A DNA stretch of 64,000 nt from Malus domestica (GCF_042453785.1 NC_091674.1:24506001-24570000); one strand, 5' to 3'; shown: positions 1 through 12,118, counted from the stretch's first letter. Translations and numbers: made by a program. Notes: generated from the sequence alone by a model not told the origin.

Positions 1-654
1 TCGCTAATCGAACCTCGCTTTGCTTGCTGTTTTAACTTGAACTGCACCACTAGCATGAAAATTTACCGGTAGGAAAAGCTATGAAGGAGAAGTTGCTCCG
101 GGAGTAGCAGCAGCCAAGCAATATCCTTGCGTACGTGATGTCGGGTGTCTGAAATCAAGAGTCCAGTTCGTAATATTACGTGGATTCCAATGATCTTCAT
201 TCCCAATTAGGCTTTTTAGTCAAAATGATATCTGAAAATGACATAATTTTTCATTTTGGTATATGAAAATCACAAAAGTAGCCTCAATTTTTGTCAAATT
301 ATTTCGGCCAATTGTTTATTATATTACGGTAGTTGTCATTTTAGACCTTATTTAATAGAGATTTTTCATATAAGGACCAAATGATGAACGATGCACAAAC
401 TTAGGAAATACTTCTACCGATTTCAAATCTTAAGAACCAAAGGGAGGAGTTATGCTCATCTCAATAATCATTTTGACTTGATTAAAATTACGATTACAAA
501 TAAATAAACTATGTCACATAAATTGTGATTAGTCTTAGTTGGGCTTATGCCACCAATTTCACCGGAGCACAATAAAAAAAAAACCCATGCTTACGATTTC
601 GACACAAAAAAAAGAAAGAAAAAAAAAGTTACTTTCTGAATAACATTTACAGTC
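1..654. other. AT-rich intergenic DNA
   Basis: No coding region, RNA gene or clear repeat boundary is visible. Base composition is AT-rich with poly-A runs near 573-625. It may be decayed transposon sequence. Confidence 0.5.
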
Positions 655-1412
655 CGTACAAATAAAAAGATTAACCTAAAGAGTTTTTTAACTTTAATCA
701 TTCAAGAAGATTGAAATTTAAAATAAACCTGGTGTTATATTATATATTGATTATAATCCCTTGATGTGTCTTTAATTCAAAATAATCAATGTGCATTTTA
801 TTTAATCTCTCATTAAATATTTAAATTTATTAATATACAAATTTTAATTTATTTTTTGACCAAAAAAGATTTTATTTTAATTTATTAATTTTATTTAACA
901 TCTTCAGACTTGAAAGACTCAATTAATGTACCGCAATGTGTGTACCGAAATGTATTATATTGAACTAATGTATTTAAATGTTGGTACCAAAATATATGCA
1001 TTGAAATGTATTATATTAAATTAATGTCCCTAAATGTGTGTATCGAAATGTATTATATTGAATTAATGTACCTAAATGTTTGTATCAAATTGTATGTACT
1101 GAAATGTGTGTACCTAATTCTATGCACCGAAATATATTATAATGAATTTAATGTACCTAAATGAATAAGACAAAGTACATCGAAATATAGTGTACAACAT
1201 AAATTAGTTTATCTAAATGTTTACAACAAAATATATTACGATAAATGAAATGAAAATTATAATTATAATGAAATAAAATTAATACATTAAAAATTAGGAA
1301 GAAAGAGAGAAATAATTAAAAAATCAAAATATAATTAATAAATGAGGTTATTAATGTATGAAGAGACTAAAATTAAATTTTAATCTTACTCATGGTTTTA
1401 ATTTAAAAATCA
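655..1412. repeat. AT-rich interspersed repeat, copy A
   Basis: This stretch is closely similar to a second copy split over 27255-27685 and 30714-31165. The shared part begins with a segment about an AAGAAGATTGAAATTTAAAA core and continues into a region that repeats short units of the type 'aatgtacctaaatgt' and 'accgaaatgtattatatt' many times. No coding capacity is visible. Copy A lacks the two insertions seen in the other copy, so it serves as the uninterrupted reference. The transposon class is unknown. Confidence 0.75.
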
Positions 1413-1549
1413 TCTTTGCCAAGAATTAAAATGAAGTTTTTCATTTAAAAAATAAAAAAGAAATGATGTCTCATGTATGATGGCACAAAAGTGTGGGTTT
1501 TCAAAACCTAATAAAACAATATTAAATTTTCCACTTGCTGCACACTTAA

Positions 1550-2488
1550 GAGCAATTCCACCCCTAAGGATTTTGCGCCAGCACCCAGCGCATTTATCCA
1601 CTCAAATGAACAGTAACAGACTCCAATGAACAGTAATAGGCCAAGGCATCTCCACTCCTAAAAAAATGCGCTGGCACCCAGCGCATTTATTTAGTGTGTT
1701 TTTTTTTAAGTTTATTTCGGATAAGATTTTTAACCAATTTCGGATAAAATTTCAAATAAACTTAAAAAAAAAAAACACACTAAAATAAAATTACATACTC
1801 ATCAAATAAACTTAAAAAAAAACACACTAAAATAAAATTACATAAACTCATCAAATAAACTATAAAAAAAAAACACACTAAAATGAAATTACATAAACTC
1901 ATCAAATACTCTTTATTCTTCAACCACAAGCTTTTTGGTATTTTTTTTTCACACAAAAAGTATATGAAAGCTTTGGTAGAAAGTGTAGAAAATATTGAAA
2001 TGTGGTGTAAGGTGGAAGATGAGGGTTAGGTATTTATAGAAAAAAAAAATTTTAATTTTTTGTATTTTTTAATAATTTTTCTGTATTTTTTAATAAATTT
2101 TAATTTAGTTAATTAACGTGGACCGTTGATCTATGATCGAACGGTCCATTTTAAAAGTCAAATTTTAATTTTTTTTACCGTTGGAAATCCAACGGTCTAG
2201 AAAAACTAGCCGTTGGAAATCCAACGGCTATGATCATGCCGCGTCACTCCGGAGCACAAGTGGGCTGACAGCCCTCTGAAACCTTGTCGGGCACTCGCCC
2301 CACGCCGCCGTGAAGCGCACGCGCCAGGCCAACAGCCCGGCTTCTTGCTCAGTCTCTTTTGGGCTGGTCCATTGCCCAGCTCGGGCTGGGTACCAGTCAA
2401 CTTGAGGGGGTGGAGTCATTTGACAGGGTCCTGGCCTTGTTTTTGTGCTGGGTCCTGGGCAAAGTCCACTCCGGTGGACTTGCTCTAA
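1550..2488. mobile_element. Non-autonomous foldback element (about 0.94 kb)
   Basis: The left end (GAGCAATTCCACC at 1550) and the reverse complement of the right end (GAGCAAGTCCACC, ending about 2486) form terminal inverted repeats. The interior holds A-rich tandem units (1756-1905) and palindromic 'ccgttggaaatccaacgg' motifs near 2180-2228. Short open frames at 2206-2536 fall inside it and look non-coding. A 9-bp repeat CACACTTAA lies immediately left (1541-1549) and recurs at 2694-2702, beyond the adjoining MITE. Class is uncertain; 9 bp would suit a Mutator-like element. Confidence 0.6.
1756..1905. repeat. Tandem repeat, three A-rich units of about 50 bp
   Basis: Three consecutive units each contain a poly-A run followed by 'cacactaaaataaaattacat' and 'ctcatcaaata'. 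They lie inside the foldback element and probably arose by slippage there. Confidence 0.75.
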
Positions 2489-2693
2489 GGAGGCAGATTG
2501 TCTGCCCTTCCCATCCCCTTCTATTTGTACGGTCACAGTTAAGCCACGTCAATATTTTATATTCTTATTACTTTTTGTCTTATTATCTCTACAAAAAAAT
2601 TAATATAAAATGTTGACGTGACTTAACCGTGACTGCACAAAATAGGAGGGGATAGAAAGGACACCCAAACAGGAGGGTAGACAATCTGCCTCC
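2489..2693. mobile_element. MITE with long inverted repeats (about 205 bp)
   Basis: The ends GGAGGCAGATTGTCTGCCCT (2489 on) and the complementary end at 2693 are inverted repeats. The arms extend inward to about 75 bp, including a 'ttaagccacgtcaa' / 'ttgacgtgacttaa' pair, leaving only a short AT-rich loop. There is no coding capacity. It abuts the right end of the preceding foldback with only a TAA between their inverted repeats. Confidence 0.75.
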
Positions 2694-2702
2694 CACACTT
2701 AA

Positions 2703-4850
2703 ACCAACTTTCTTGGTTTCCAACGCACACAACCCACAAGGTTAATAAGAAAATCAGACCAAAGCAGTGGCACATTGCACAAGAATTTTGAATTTGAATT
2801 TGCCTCAGGTACTTTCACATAGCTTTGAACATAATTTGTTTGTTATAACTCCGAATTGAGTTCCTTTTGCAGCCACGTGTTTGTAAAAATAAGTACTATT
2901 CAAGAATAGTAAAACAAGAGTGGAAAAATGAAGGAAAAATTGAGGTCCACGTTAAATGCCTATGTGGCCTTGCATTTTGGTAATTTCATTACTATTGAGA
3001 ATAAAATACAATAAATCATGGAGCAGAATGTCACAACCTATTTGTCGATTTCTAGCTAAAAAAAATGGAAGTGGAAAATCTGATAGGAGCAAGAATTATT
3101 GTTTAATTTACTTAGAAAATAAAGGCATGGATCATACAGTCCAAATGAATGGATCGTTCACAGCTCTAAACAGCAATAAAATTGTCATTTTTTAAAGATC
3201 AATAAACAATTTGTTGGTGCCATTATCTTTTAGCATGTTTTTGATTGAAGCTTCTGGCTTTGCTAATCCCTACCTCATCAGATACAGACTCATCAAGTTT
3301 TAAAAATGGTCTAATTCATATTAATTACTATCTTGGTAGAAGAATGAGATCATTTAGTTTAATTTCATAATATTATTCGGACTTTGCAAAGTATAAGTTT
3401 TGTGATTTAATATATAGACGGCATGGCTCAGACTGGTTTTTAGAAAAATAAAATAAAGCGTATAAGTTTTGTGATTTAATATAGATGGCATGGCTCAGAC
3501 CATTTTTAGAAAATAAAGTAAATACCAAAAGTACCCCGCACCCACCCCCAACCTTTGTTCTTATCCTAAGAGAAAAAAATTTAAATTGTAAAGATTTATT
3601 TATTTATTTTTATACATAAGGCTAGAATTTAAGACATCTCACTTGCAAGTGAAGAAAAATATTATTAAAGCATAATACTAACTACAAAGAAATCTCTGGT
3701 TCTAGCCGAGGAAAATTGTAAAGGGTAAAAGGTAAAATGCAGCTATAGCCTATACATCATGGCTCCTCAAAGATTTGAAACAAGCAAAATTATATAGTGG
3801 ATATAACGTCCCAAAATATTTAAGGGAAGGGAAGCTAGGGTGACAAGATGTTACGGCGTTCATACTAGATTTTATTTATTTGTACTAAGGTTTATTTTAT
3901 TGCTACGCCTCTTAGAATTCAATTTTAATCTTACTATGCCATCTGTAACTCAACAGTCATCACTTTACTCTTGAAAATTCAAAATTCGCTCAACTTTGCC
4001 CCCTAGAAATCAATTTTTTGATACCATTTTGTCCCATGAAACACAAAACTCAGTCATTTTACTCTATAAACTCAAATTCGCCCCACATTGCCTTAATTAT
4101 ATTAATTATGTTATGACGGTTTGAATTGGGTGCACTAGACTAATCAATTTTATTTTTTTTTTATCTCTACAACTCAAGCATAGCAACCCAAAAATTTCTA
4201 GTTCTTAACTTCTTCTTTTAACTTAATATTTTTTTATTGTTGATTGTTAACACATAGTGGAGATTCATAATCAAATCCATTGGCACATGTTGCATAGTCT
4301 TATTCACTACAAGAAAACAGGACTTCAGTGACGATGGCAAAGCGTCACTGAATACTAAAAAATTTAGCCATAAATATAAATATTCCAAATATAACATTTA
4401 TAACACTAAATAAATAAATTTAGAAATAAAGAATATTTTCAATTAATGACATTTATTAAAACCTAAGACCTTGATAAAAAAATTGAAATGGAATAAGATT
4501 TTAATTAATGAAGTAGCAAAAAGAAGAATGAGAGCCTAATTTCTCTTTATAAATATATGTGTGTGTATATCTTATATGTATATTATGCTTGAAAGGCTCA
4601 CGCCTTAAAACGCCTTGCTTTACGCCGACACTTGTAAAAACATTTGCTATCTGTAATTGATAGAGTTGAGGTTCAAGACCATATTGGTACAGATCAAGTC
4701 TTATCCACACTATAGCATATACAATATTCAAGAATTTATGGTTTTTCTTTCCAGAAAAACTGGAGTCTGCAGTCATGGTTAACTGGAACAGTAGTTTAGT
4801 ACTACAGTAATTAATTAATTATAAAACAAAGGGATGGTAGAGAGAATAAG
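2703..4850. other. Intergenic region upstream of the NRAMP gene
   Basis: No gene is visible. Short open frames (for example 2956-3195 and 4501-4776) have no recognisable similarity and atypical codon use, so I do not call them. The region contains one local duplication (3391-3522) and AT-rich DNA. Confidence 0.5.
3391..3522. repeat. Tandem duplication, about 68-bp unit
   Basis: The sequence 'gtataagttttgtgattt' followed by 'ggcatggctcagac' and 'tttttagaaaa' occurs twice in direct order, at about 3394 and 3460, with a few mismatches. No coding function is apparent. Confidence 0.8.
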
Positions 4851-4943
4851 ATAAACACACACACACACACATGCTACACATTAGAGCAGATTAGAGGGAC
4901 TGCATTATTACTATTTTTATAATTGCATGCACTATATAGCGAC

Positions 4944-4945
<2 letters not shown>

Positions 4946-4982
<37 letters not shown>
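4946..4982. repeat. (TA)n microsatellite in the NRAMP promoter region
   Basis: An uninterrupted run of about 18 TA units lies roughly 80-110 bp before the NRAMP start codon, close after a TATA-like 'actatatagc' at 4931. It overlaps the probable core promoter or transcript start. (AC)n and (CT)n runs lie nearby at 4855-4870 and 5224-5250. Confidence 0.9.
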
Positions 4983-4984
<2 letters not shown>

Positions 4985-5058
4985 GCCTCACATTCAGGCA
5001 ATACTAGTCATCACTACTCAATTTAACTAGCTGCTGCAGATCGCAGACACAGAGAGAG

Positions 5059-8000
5059 ATGGAAAACAAAATACAAGATCAGCAACAGAGAACGAGTACA
5101 GATGGAGCTTCCAAACGCATATCAGCCATCTATTCAGAACCCACACCACCACCACCCAGCGAACACTTTGATCTTGACCTTGATCATAATACTGACCCTA
5201 AGGATGAGCCTCAGGTAATTTAATCTCTCTCTCTCTCTCTCTCTCTCTCTTAATTTTATGAAGTTTTTTAACAGAATAAAATGTTCTAAGTTTGTTGATT
5301 AATTATTCCGATGATCACTAGAAGCCTGGATTGAGAAAGTTTCTAGCACATGTTGGCCCTGGCTTCCTTGTCTCTTTGGCTTACCTTGATCCAGGCAACT
5401 GTAAGTCTCTCTCTCCATGTGTTATATACATGAAAAGTTTTGCTAAACTGCAAATTTGAACCACTGATTAAGTTGATTCTCATCTGAACGTGGGATTCAA
5501 ATTTACAATTTGACAATATAGTCTAGTAAAAACACATTAACCCACACACACACACACACGTGTATATATATATATATATAGCTCAGTCAACCTTTCATAA
5601 CAATATTTGCATGTGTACGTCCGTACATGTATATGTATTAATTAGTCTTTATGCTTTTTGTTCTTCATTTATTGACAAAAGTATATGTTGTTTATGGTGA
5701 TCTTACAGTGGAAACTGATCTCCAAGCTGGAGCAAATCACAGATACGAGGTAATAAAACAAAATTCAGAAAGGCAAAAAAAAATTTGAAAAAATAAGATA
5801 ATTATTAAAAGCAAGCATTAAGAACAAGGAAAAAGATAAAAAATGCTATTATTATCTTTTATCTTGTAGTAGATGAAACTCACATATATTGGCAAGCTCT
5901 ACCTTTAATAGAAAGATGTGGTACAAATGATGGTAGAAATAGATAGTAAATGCAGCACTACTAAAAAAAATAGTGAGGATTAATTTATCGAATTCTTTAC
6001 ATGTGTTTAGCATGCAAAAGAAAAGGCCGGCGCAGTGGCCTTATTATATATTTTGCTATGTATTTTCAGCTGCTATGGGTGATTCTTATTGGATTGATCT
6101 TCGCTCTCATAATACAGTCTCTCTCAGCAAACCTTGGTGTGATAACTGGTATGAAATGGATAGACATTATTCTAATCTTAAAAATAGCACAGATATTAAT
6201 AATATTCTATATTATATAACTACATAACTAAGGGAAATTGTATAATAAATAAATAGAGATTAGGAACAAGTTTGCTCGTTTTTGTTGTTGTTAACACAAA
6301 TGGATTGGAGGATACAGATAAGATAAACAGGTGATATGATGATGAGAGAGGAGAGAAATAAACTGAAGATTATATTATTCTGCACATAAAAGGAAAATTG
6401 AAGATCTCTATTATTGGTTTATTTTTTATTTAAATAATATTTATATTTTTTCATTTAAATTTCAGGGAAACATTTGTCAGAATTATGCAAGGCGGAATAC
6501 CCACCATTTGTGAAGTATTGTTTGTGGTTGCTAGCAGAAGTAGCCGTCATAGCGGCTGACATACCCGAAGGCAAATATATATTCACTTCAAATTTAATTC
6601 ATGTTTATGCATTAATGTGTGTGTGAATACATAACGTATAAGGGGAAAAAAAGAGGCCAAATCGGATAAATGATTCTTGTAATTATAAGGTATTTGGAAG
6701 ATAGTCCATGTGTTTAAAAATTTTGATTTAAACCCATGTGGTGTAGTTCGTTAGCAAATTTAGTCCAAAAATGATTTTTTCGTTAACTATCTGTTAATAC
6801 ATGGGTAAAATTGTACTTTGACGTGTAAATCTTATTATTTACCCTATTACAAAAAAGAAAAAAAAAAAAAAAACCCACAAACCCACAACCTCCCCCCGCG
6901 ACCCACTTCTCCATCTCCTCCCTCTTCACCTCCCATCCCTTCTCTCCCCTCAAACCCACCCCTCTCCCCAAACCCACTCCTTCCTCTTCACCACAGCAGC
7001 GGGACTAATAGGTGCTTTATCTTTCTCAGACCCGCCAAAGGCGAATACATTTTACTGGGACTCGTTATGGTCCACCTCGAACACAGAAGTAAACAAGTTG
7101 GACTTGAATTCGGGTGCCTACTCCTGAGTGGAGCGAAGTGCTAATAAATACTACAGCGGCCCTTACAATGTATTTCAAGCGTCCTAGCATTCGAAGGAAA
7201 TTCCAGAATATATTGCAAGGTTCAAAATTACCATTTTCGTTCACAGTGATTTTCCCTCTGATTTTCTCAGTAACCAAACATATCGTCAAATGATTCAAAG
7301 CATACCTTTTGGGGTGAAGAGGAAGGAGTGGGTTTGGGGAGAGAGAAGGGATCGCGGGGGAGGTTCTGGGTCTGTGGGTGTTTTTTTTTGTTTTTTTAAT
7401 AGGGTAAATAATAGGGTTTACACGTTAAAGTATAATTTTACCCATGTATTAACAGAGAGTTAATGAAAAAATCACTTTTGGATTAAATTTGCTAACGAAG
7501 TACAGGTTTAAATCCGAGTTTTTTTTAGCACAGGGTTATCTTCCGAATACCTTATGACCACAGAGATCATTTATCCGATTTGGCCAAAAAAAAAAAAAAA
7601 TAGAAGAAAAAATATTAACAAATGTTGTATCTCTATATAATATATAGTATAGTTGACGATTCTTTTAAAGAGTATTGTAGTGATGATTCTTTAGTATCGT
7701 AGACTAACCCTATGAGAACAAGTTATAACGACGATTCTAAATTTTGGCATGCAGTTATTGGCACAGCGTTTGCCCTAAATATACTGTTCAATATTCCAGT
7801 TTGGACTGGAGTACTCTTAACTGGTTTCAGTACTCTTCTCCTTCTTGGCCTGCAGAAATATGGGGTAATTTAATATATCATTTAATTTGTTTTATTCATG
7901 TGTATTTAATTTATTCAGTTACGTATGTATGTTTGTGGTTGCATTATGTATATGGGCAGGTGAGGAAGCTGGAAATGCTGATAGCAGTGCTGGTGTTTGT

Positions 8001-9208
8001 GATGGCTGCCTGTTTCTTTGGGGAAATGAGTTATGTGAAGCCTCCGGCATCCGGTGTGCTCAAAGGCATGTTCATCCCTAAGCTCAGCGGCCAGGGAGCC
8101 ACCGGAGATGCCATTGCCCTCTTGGGTGCCCTTATTATGCCGTAAGTACATGTCTCGACAAATGCTTATGCTATCAAACTACAACTTCAATCGATGAAAA
8201 TACTTAAAATTTGATCATTAATACTTACGTCATCTAATATTTTATACATATTCTATAATAATATGTTGCTAGCTACGCTTGTTGTCTATATTATCTAACA
8301 CTTGACTATTTTGACAGGCACAATCTTTTTCTCCACTCAGCTCTTGTGCTTTCAAGGAAAATTCCAAAATCTGTCCGTGGCATGAACGTAAGCCCCATAT
8401 ATTAATCAGCTTTTTCTATTCAATTAGATTACAAATAAATAATTTATACAATTTTAAATGGCATGAAGATCCAAGTAGTTGGTTAGTTGAAAATCTCTTA
8501 TAATAGTTAAATAAGTTATAGAACTAATTATCAACTTAATGCTAAACTGTTTGTGACCTTATCTAAAACACTTATAATTATATAAAACATTGTAAAGTTA
8601 ATATAGTTTAAGGAACCTCCTGATGTCCTATAGGATGCCATCTTCTATGAATCCCTGTTATACTCTAGTTTTTATTTAGTACTAGCCTCTTGTAACGCGT
8701 GCAATTGGCCTTGTATGTTAAATTAAAGTTTTTTTTTATGGTTTTTTACAAAATAAATTAAGAAAATCAAGTTTTTTATTTATATATGTTCTATTTAAAA
8801 ATTTTGAAAATAAATTAGAAACCACCCACTAACATGGGGGTTTTGTTATGTTTTTTTACTACGTTTAAAATTTCAAATTCATTCAAAATGTTTTAAATTT
8901 TCATTCATTCAAAGTTAATATTTGTTGAATTATTTTAACTCCTTTTAATTTAATTGTAATTTTAAAATTCATGAGGGGCAATTTATGGTATTTTGAATGT
9001 TTCACCATTTTGAGGTGCTCCCTTTATATATTTAGTATTAATAAAAAAAGGTTGATTATTTTGTATTTTTTTACAAGATTATTTTATTTATTTATTATTA
9101 GTTTGATTTTTCTTTTGAAATTTTCAATTATAAGTGAGAAGCATGATGCATGCATCTACTTACTAAATATAAATCTAAAAGATTATTAGAATACTTATGG
9201 AATATACC

Positions 9209-9249
<41 letters not shown>

Positions 9250-11228
9250 TATACATATACTATATGGCCGCCATTACTGTACAAGTTCCTTAATTAATGC
9301 TTCGTATAGTGTTTATTTAACACTAATTAATTGAATTTTTGCAGGATGCATGTCGATATTTCTTGATAGAGAGTGGATTTGCATTATTTGTAGCATTTTT
9401 AATCAATGTTGCTATTATCTCCGTATCCGGCACTGTTTGCCATCAGAGCAACCTCTCGGATAAGAACAACGACACATGCAGTGATCTTACTCTCAATTCT
9501 GCTTCCTTTCTTCTCCAGGTACGAACTAATCACCTTCGTCCCTCTAATCTACATTACACGCGTGTGTGTTCACATATATATGCCAGCTTCATAGCAGGTA
9601 CCTCATTTTACTATTGCAAAAACGTGATAGGTATGACGTCTTATAAATTTCACCGTGTTTCCTAATTTTTGCTCCAAGATACAAGAGTTCTATAGAGTCA
9701 CCATGATTCTTACGGGGCCTATCATTTTATTTATGGTACATTAAACAGGCTCTCTGCTGAGAAAGGGATCGTATAATAAAATACTGTTTCCGAATATGAA
9801 ATCTGACATTGTACAAACTCATCTTATTTATAGACCAGATTGATGGTTTGTAATGTAACAAATAATAAAATACTGTTTCCGAATATAACAGGAGATAACT
9901 AATCTATTTATATGTGCAGAATGTGTTGGGACGATCAAGCAAAATCTTGTATGCCATTGCTCTATTAGCCTCAGGCCAAAGCTCCACGATTACAGGCACT
10001 TACGCAGGACAATTTGTCATGCAGGTTAAATTTATATTTCTTCATTTATTATGAGTACTTAAACATAAAACTGCAGACTTGAGCGTATGTAAGTTGGCTA
10101 TAGCAGTGCGCTCTTCCCACTACTTTAAAGTTTGAATTTCCATTCCCGTAGTTAGAGTAAAGTATAATATTTAAAATTGATGGTGATTTGCAGGGTTTCT
10201 TGGACATTAAGATGAAAAAATGGGCTAGAAACTTAATGACGAGGTGCATTGCCATTACACCAAGCCTCATTGTTTCCATTATCGGCGGATCTTCAGGAGC
10301 AGGAAGGCTCATTATCATTGCATCGGTTTGTAATTAACTGGATAATTATATTTAATTTTCTTCTCAATCTAGATACCAAAAATAATTAATTAGAGAGCAA
10401 ATTTTAAATGCATTCTGCAGATGATACTATCTTTTGAGCTCCCATTTGCTCTAATTCCACTCCTCAAATTCAGCGGTAGTGCCACCAAAATGGGACCCCA
10501 CAAGAATTCAATCTATGTGAGTGGGTTTTTTCAGCTCTCTTTGCTTTGCTTCATCTAAATTAGTTAACTGTGGAACCCTTTGAATTAACTAGTTATTAAG
10601 TAATAATCGACTGGACACAAAAAGCTTAAGTTGTTAAGAACTTCAGAGCGACAAGTGAGAGATGAAGCTTGGAGGCTTGGACACCGAAAGTCTGGTACTA
10701 TATTATTATTATGGGTCTGTTTGGACGTTATTTTGAGAAGATTCTCTAATAAGTGATTATGGCCACTTCCAAACGAACCCTGTATAGCCACTAAACCTAG
10801 AAAATTGACTCGTAGATGATACATCAGCAATGTATATCAAACTAACCCGCTAGTAGCTAGTGCTGATTGAAACTAACAATGTTGGCATTTTTTGTATGCA
10901 GATCATTGTGATATCATGGATTATAGGAATGGCAATCATAGGCATCAACATCTACTACCTCAGCACAGGATTTGTAGGGTGGATAATCCACAGCAGTCTA
11001 CCCAAAGTTGCAACTGTGTTCATTGGGATCTTGGTGTTCCCTATCATGGCCATTTACATCCTTGCAGTCCTTTACCTAGCCCTAAGAAAAGACAGTGTGG
11101 TAACTTTTGTTGAGCCCACAAAGAACGACCCAGCAGCCCAAAACCAAATGGAAAATGGGCTTCCCAACTATGGTGAGCCCCCAGTGCCTTTCAGAGAGGA
11201 CTTGGCTGATATATCTTTACCTCAATAG
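5059..11228 (+). CDS. NRAMP-family divalent metal transporter
   Basis: Proton-coupled importer of divalent metals such as Mn, Fe and Cd, predicted multi-pass membrane protein. Thirteen exons: 5059-5214, 5322-5400, 5709-5749, 6070-6148, 6466-6570, 7755-7864, 7960-8141, 8318-8387, 9345-9518, 9920-10024, 10194-10325, 10421-10516 and 10902-11228. They join in frame to 551 aa, the usual family length. Family hallmarks are intact: the metal-binding DPGN of TM1 (residues 75-78), MPHN of TM6 (250-253), and the consensus transport motif starting [13 protein letters not shown] (351-363). Sequence resembles the plant NRAMP1/NRAMP6/rice NRAMP5 group rather than the vacuolar NRAMP3/4 group, from memory. 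The start is the first ATG of the frame. Intron 5 begins with GC instead of GT and contains a 0.93-kb foldback element. Localisation, plasma membrane or endomembrane, is inferred from the family. Confidence 0.95.
6655..7585. mobile_element. Foldback element inside NRAMP intron 5
   Basis: The end GGCCAAATCGGATAAATGAT (6655) is mirrored at 7566-7585. Inverted arms of about 200 bp follow, then a C-rich stretch (about 6870-6990) mirrored as a G-rich stretch (about 7315-7385). The central 6990-7310 part is less AT-rich and not palindromic. One frame there stays open for about 40 codons and looks protein-like (includes [13 protein letters not shown]), suggesting captured gene sequence. Flanks are poly-A on both sides, so the target duplication cannot be defined. 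Arms with a captured-type centre suit a Mutator-like non-autonomous element. Confidence 0.7.
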
Positions 11229-11274
11229 AGGACATATATTTTCATATGCATATGCTTCCCACTTTGCATTACGA

Positions 11275-11412
11275 GTGTTAGTCGAACCTAATACCTGTTG
11301 AACTTCGTACCGGTTCAAGACCTTCGAGGAAAAGAGACGACCCGTGTTAGTCGAACTTAATACCTGCTGAATCTTTGTACCGTTTCGAGACCTTGAGAGG
11401 AAAGGGACCAGC
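11275..11412. repeat. Tandem duplication (69-bp period) after the NRAMP stop codon
   Basis: Two direct copies start with 'gtgttagtcgaac' at 11275 and 11344 and share 'taatacctg', 'tcgtaccg' or 'ttgtaccg', and 'agacctt' blocks with about 85% identity by eye. It begins 47 bp after the stop and so probably lies in the 3' UTR. Confidence 0.8.
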
Positions 11413-11687
11413 GTTGCACTTAAGAATTAAGATTGTAATGGTTTTTTATGAACTAGAAGATAGAAGCTCTTTAAGAAGTAGTAGGACTCTTATTGTATCA
11501 CTCCGATAATGTCCCCGAGAGGACTATGCGGTGTTCATCATATTGAATAATAAATTATCTAAGGGAAGAATAATCATTTGGTGTATCATGAATCTCTGTT
11601 GCAAAGTTGTTCATTTAGATCATAATGTATTTCCTACTGGTCATCTGCAAATTATATCCTCACATTTAAGTCATCTATGACCTGCCA

Positions 11688-11864
11688 TTCAGTACTACAG
11701 TCTGATGGTATTACTCTTCGCTTTAAGTAAGAGGTCTTCAGTTTAAATCTCATAGATGACGAATTTGATATTAAATTAGGTTGTTCATTGTGTGATTTAG
11801 TCAAACTTCATCCCTCAGTGTAAAATATATCGATGAACTAAAAAAAAAAAAAAAAAAAAAAAAA
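11688..11864 (+). mobile_element. tRNA-derived SINE with poly-A tail
   Basis: A short element ends in a run of about 25 A (11840-11864). It contains a box-B-like stretch (ggtcttcagtttaaatctc, near 11730) and a 3' body with 'gttcattgtgtgatttag' and 'aatgtaaaatatatcgatg'. That body is shared with the sequence at 55190-55280. Flanks carry imperfect direct repeats of about 18 bp (11669-11686 and 11864-11882, both 'gtcatct.tga.ct.cc'), as expected of LINE-driven insertion. It probably depended on an internal RNA polymerase III promoter; box A is hard to place. Confidence 0.75.
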
Positions 11865-12118
11865 AGTCATCTGTGATCTACCTTGTCATTTGAGCAAACA
11901 TTGTTCAAGCGTTTGACGTTGAGACCAAAAAAGACGACATAGTTGTGAAAATGGTAATACTTTTCATTGATCATAGTACATGGAGATCATATTTAACAAG
12001 GATTTTGATACAATCTATATCCTAAAATACACCATTTGACTAATTTAAACATAATTTCATAATCAATTACAACAATCAAGGAAAACATATCTTGACAAAA
12101 TCAAAGGCAAATCATATC

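Noticed and set aside
2206-2616. Three overlapping frames of 64-100 codons
   Set aside because: All lie across the junction of two foldback elements, with GC-rich palindromic sequence explaining the open frames.
7744-8145. 133-codon frame across NRAMP exons 6 and 7
   Set aside because: It reads through a real intron (7865-7959). The spliced model keeps the conserved protein.
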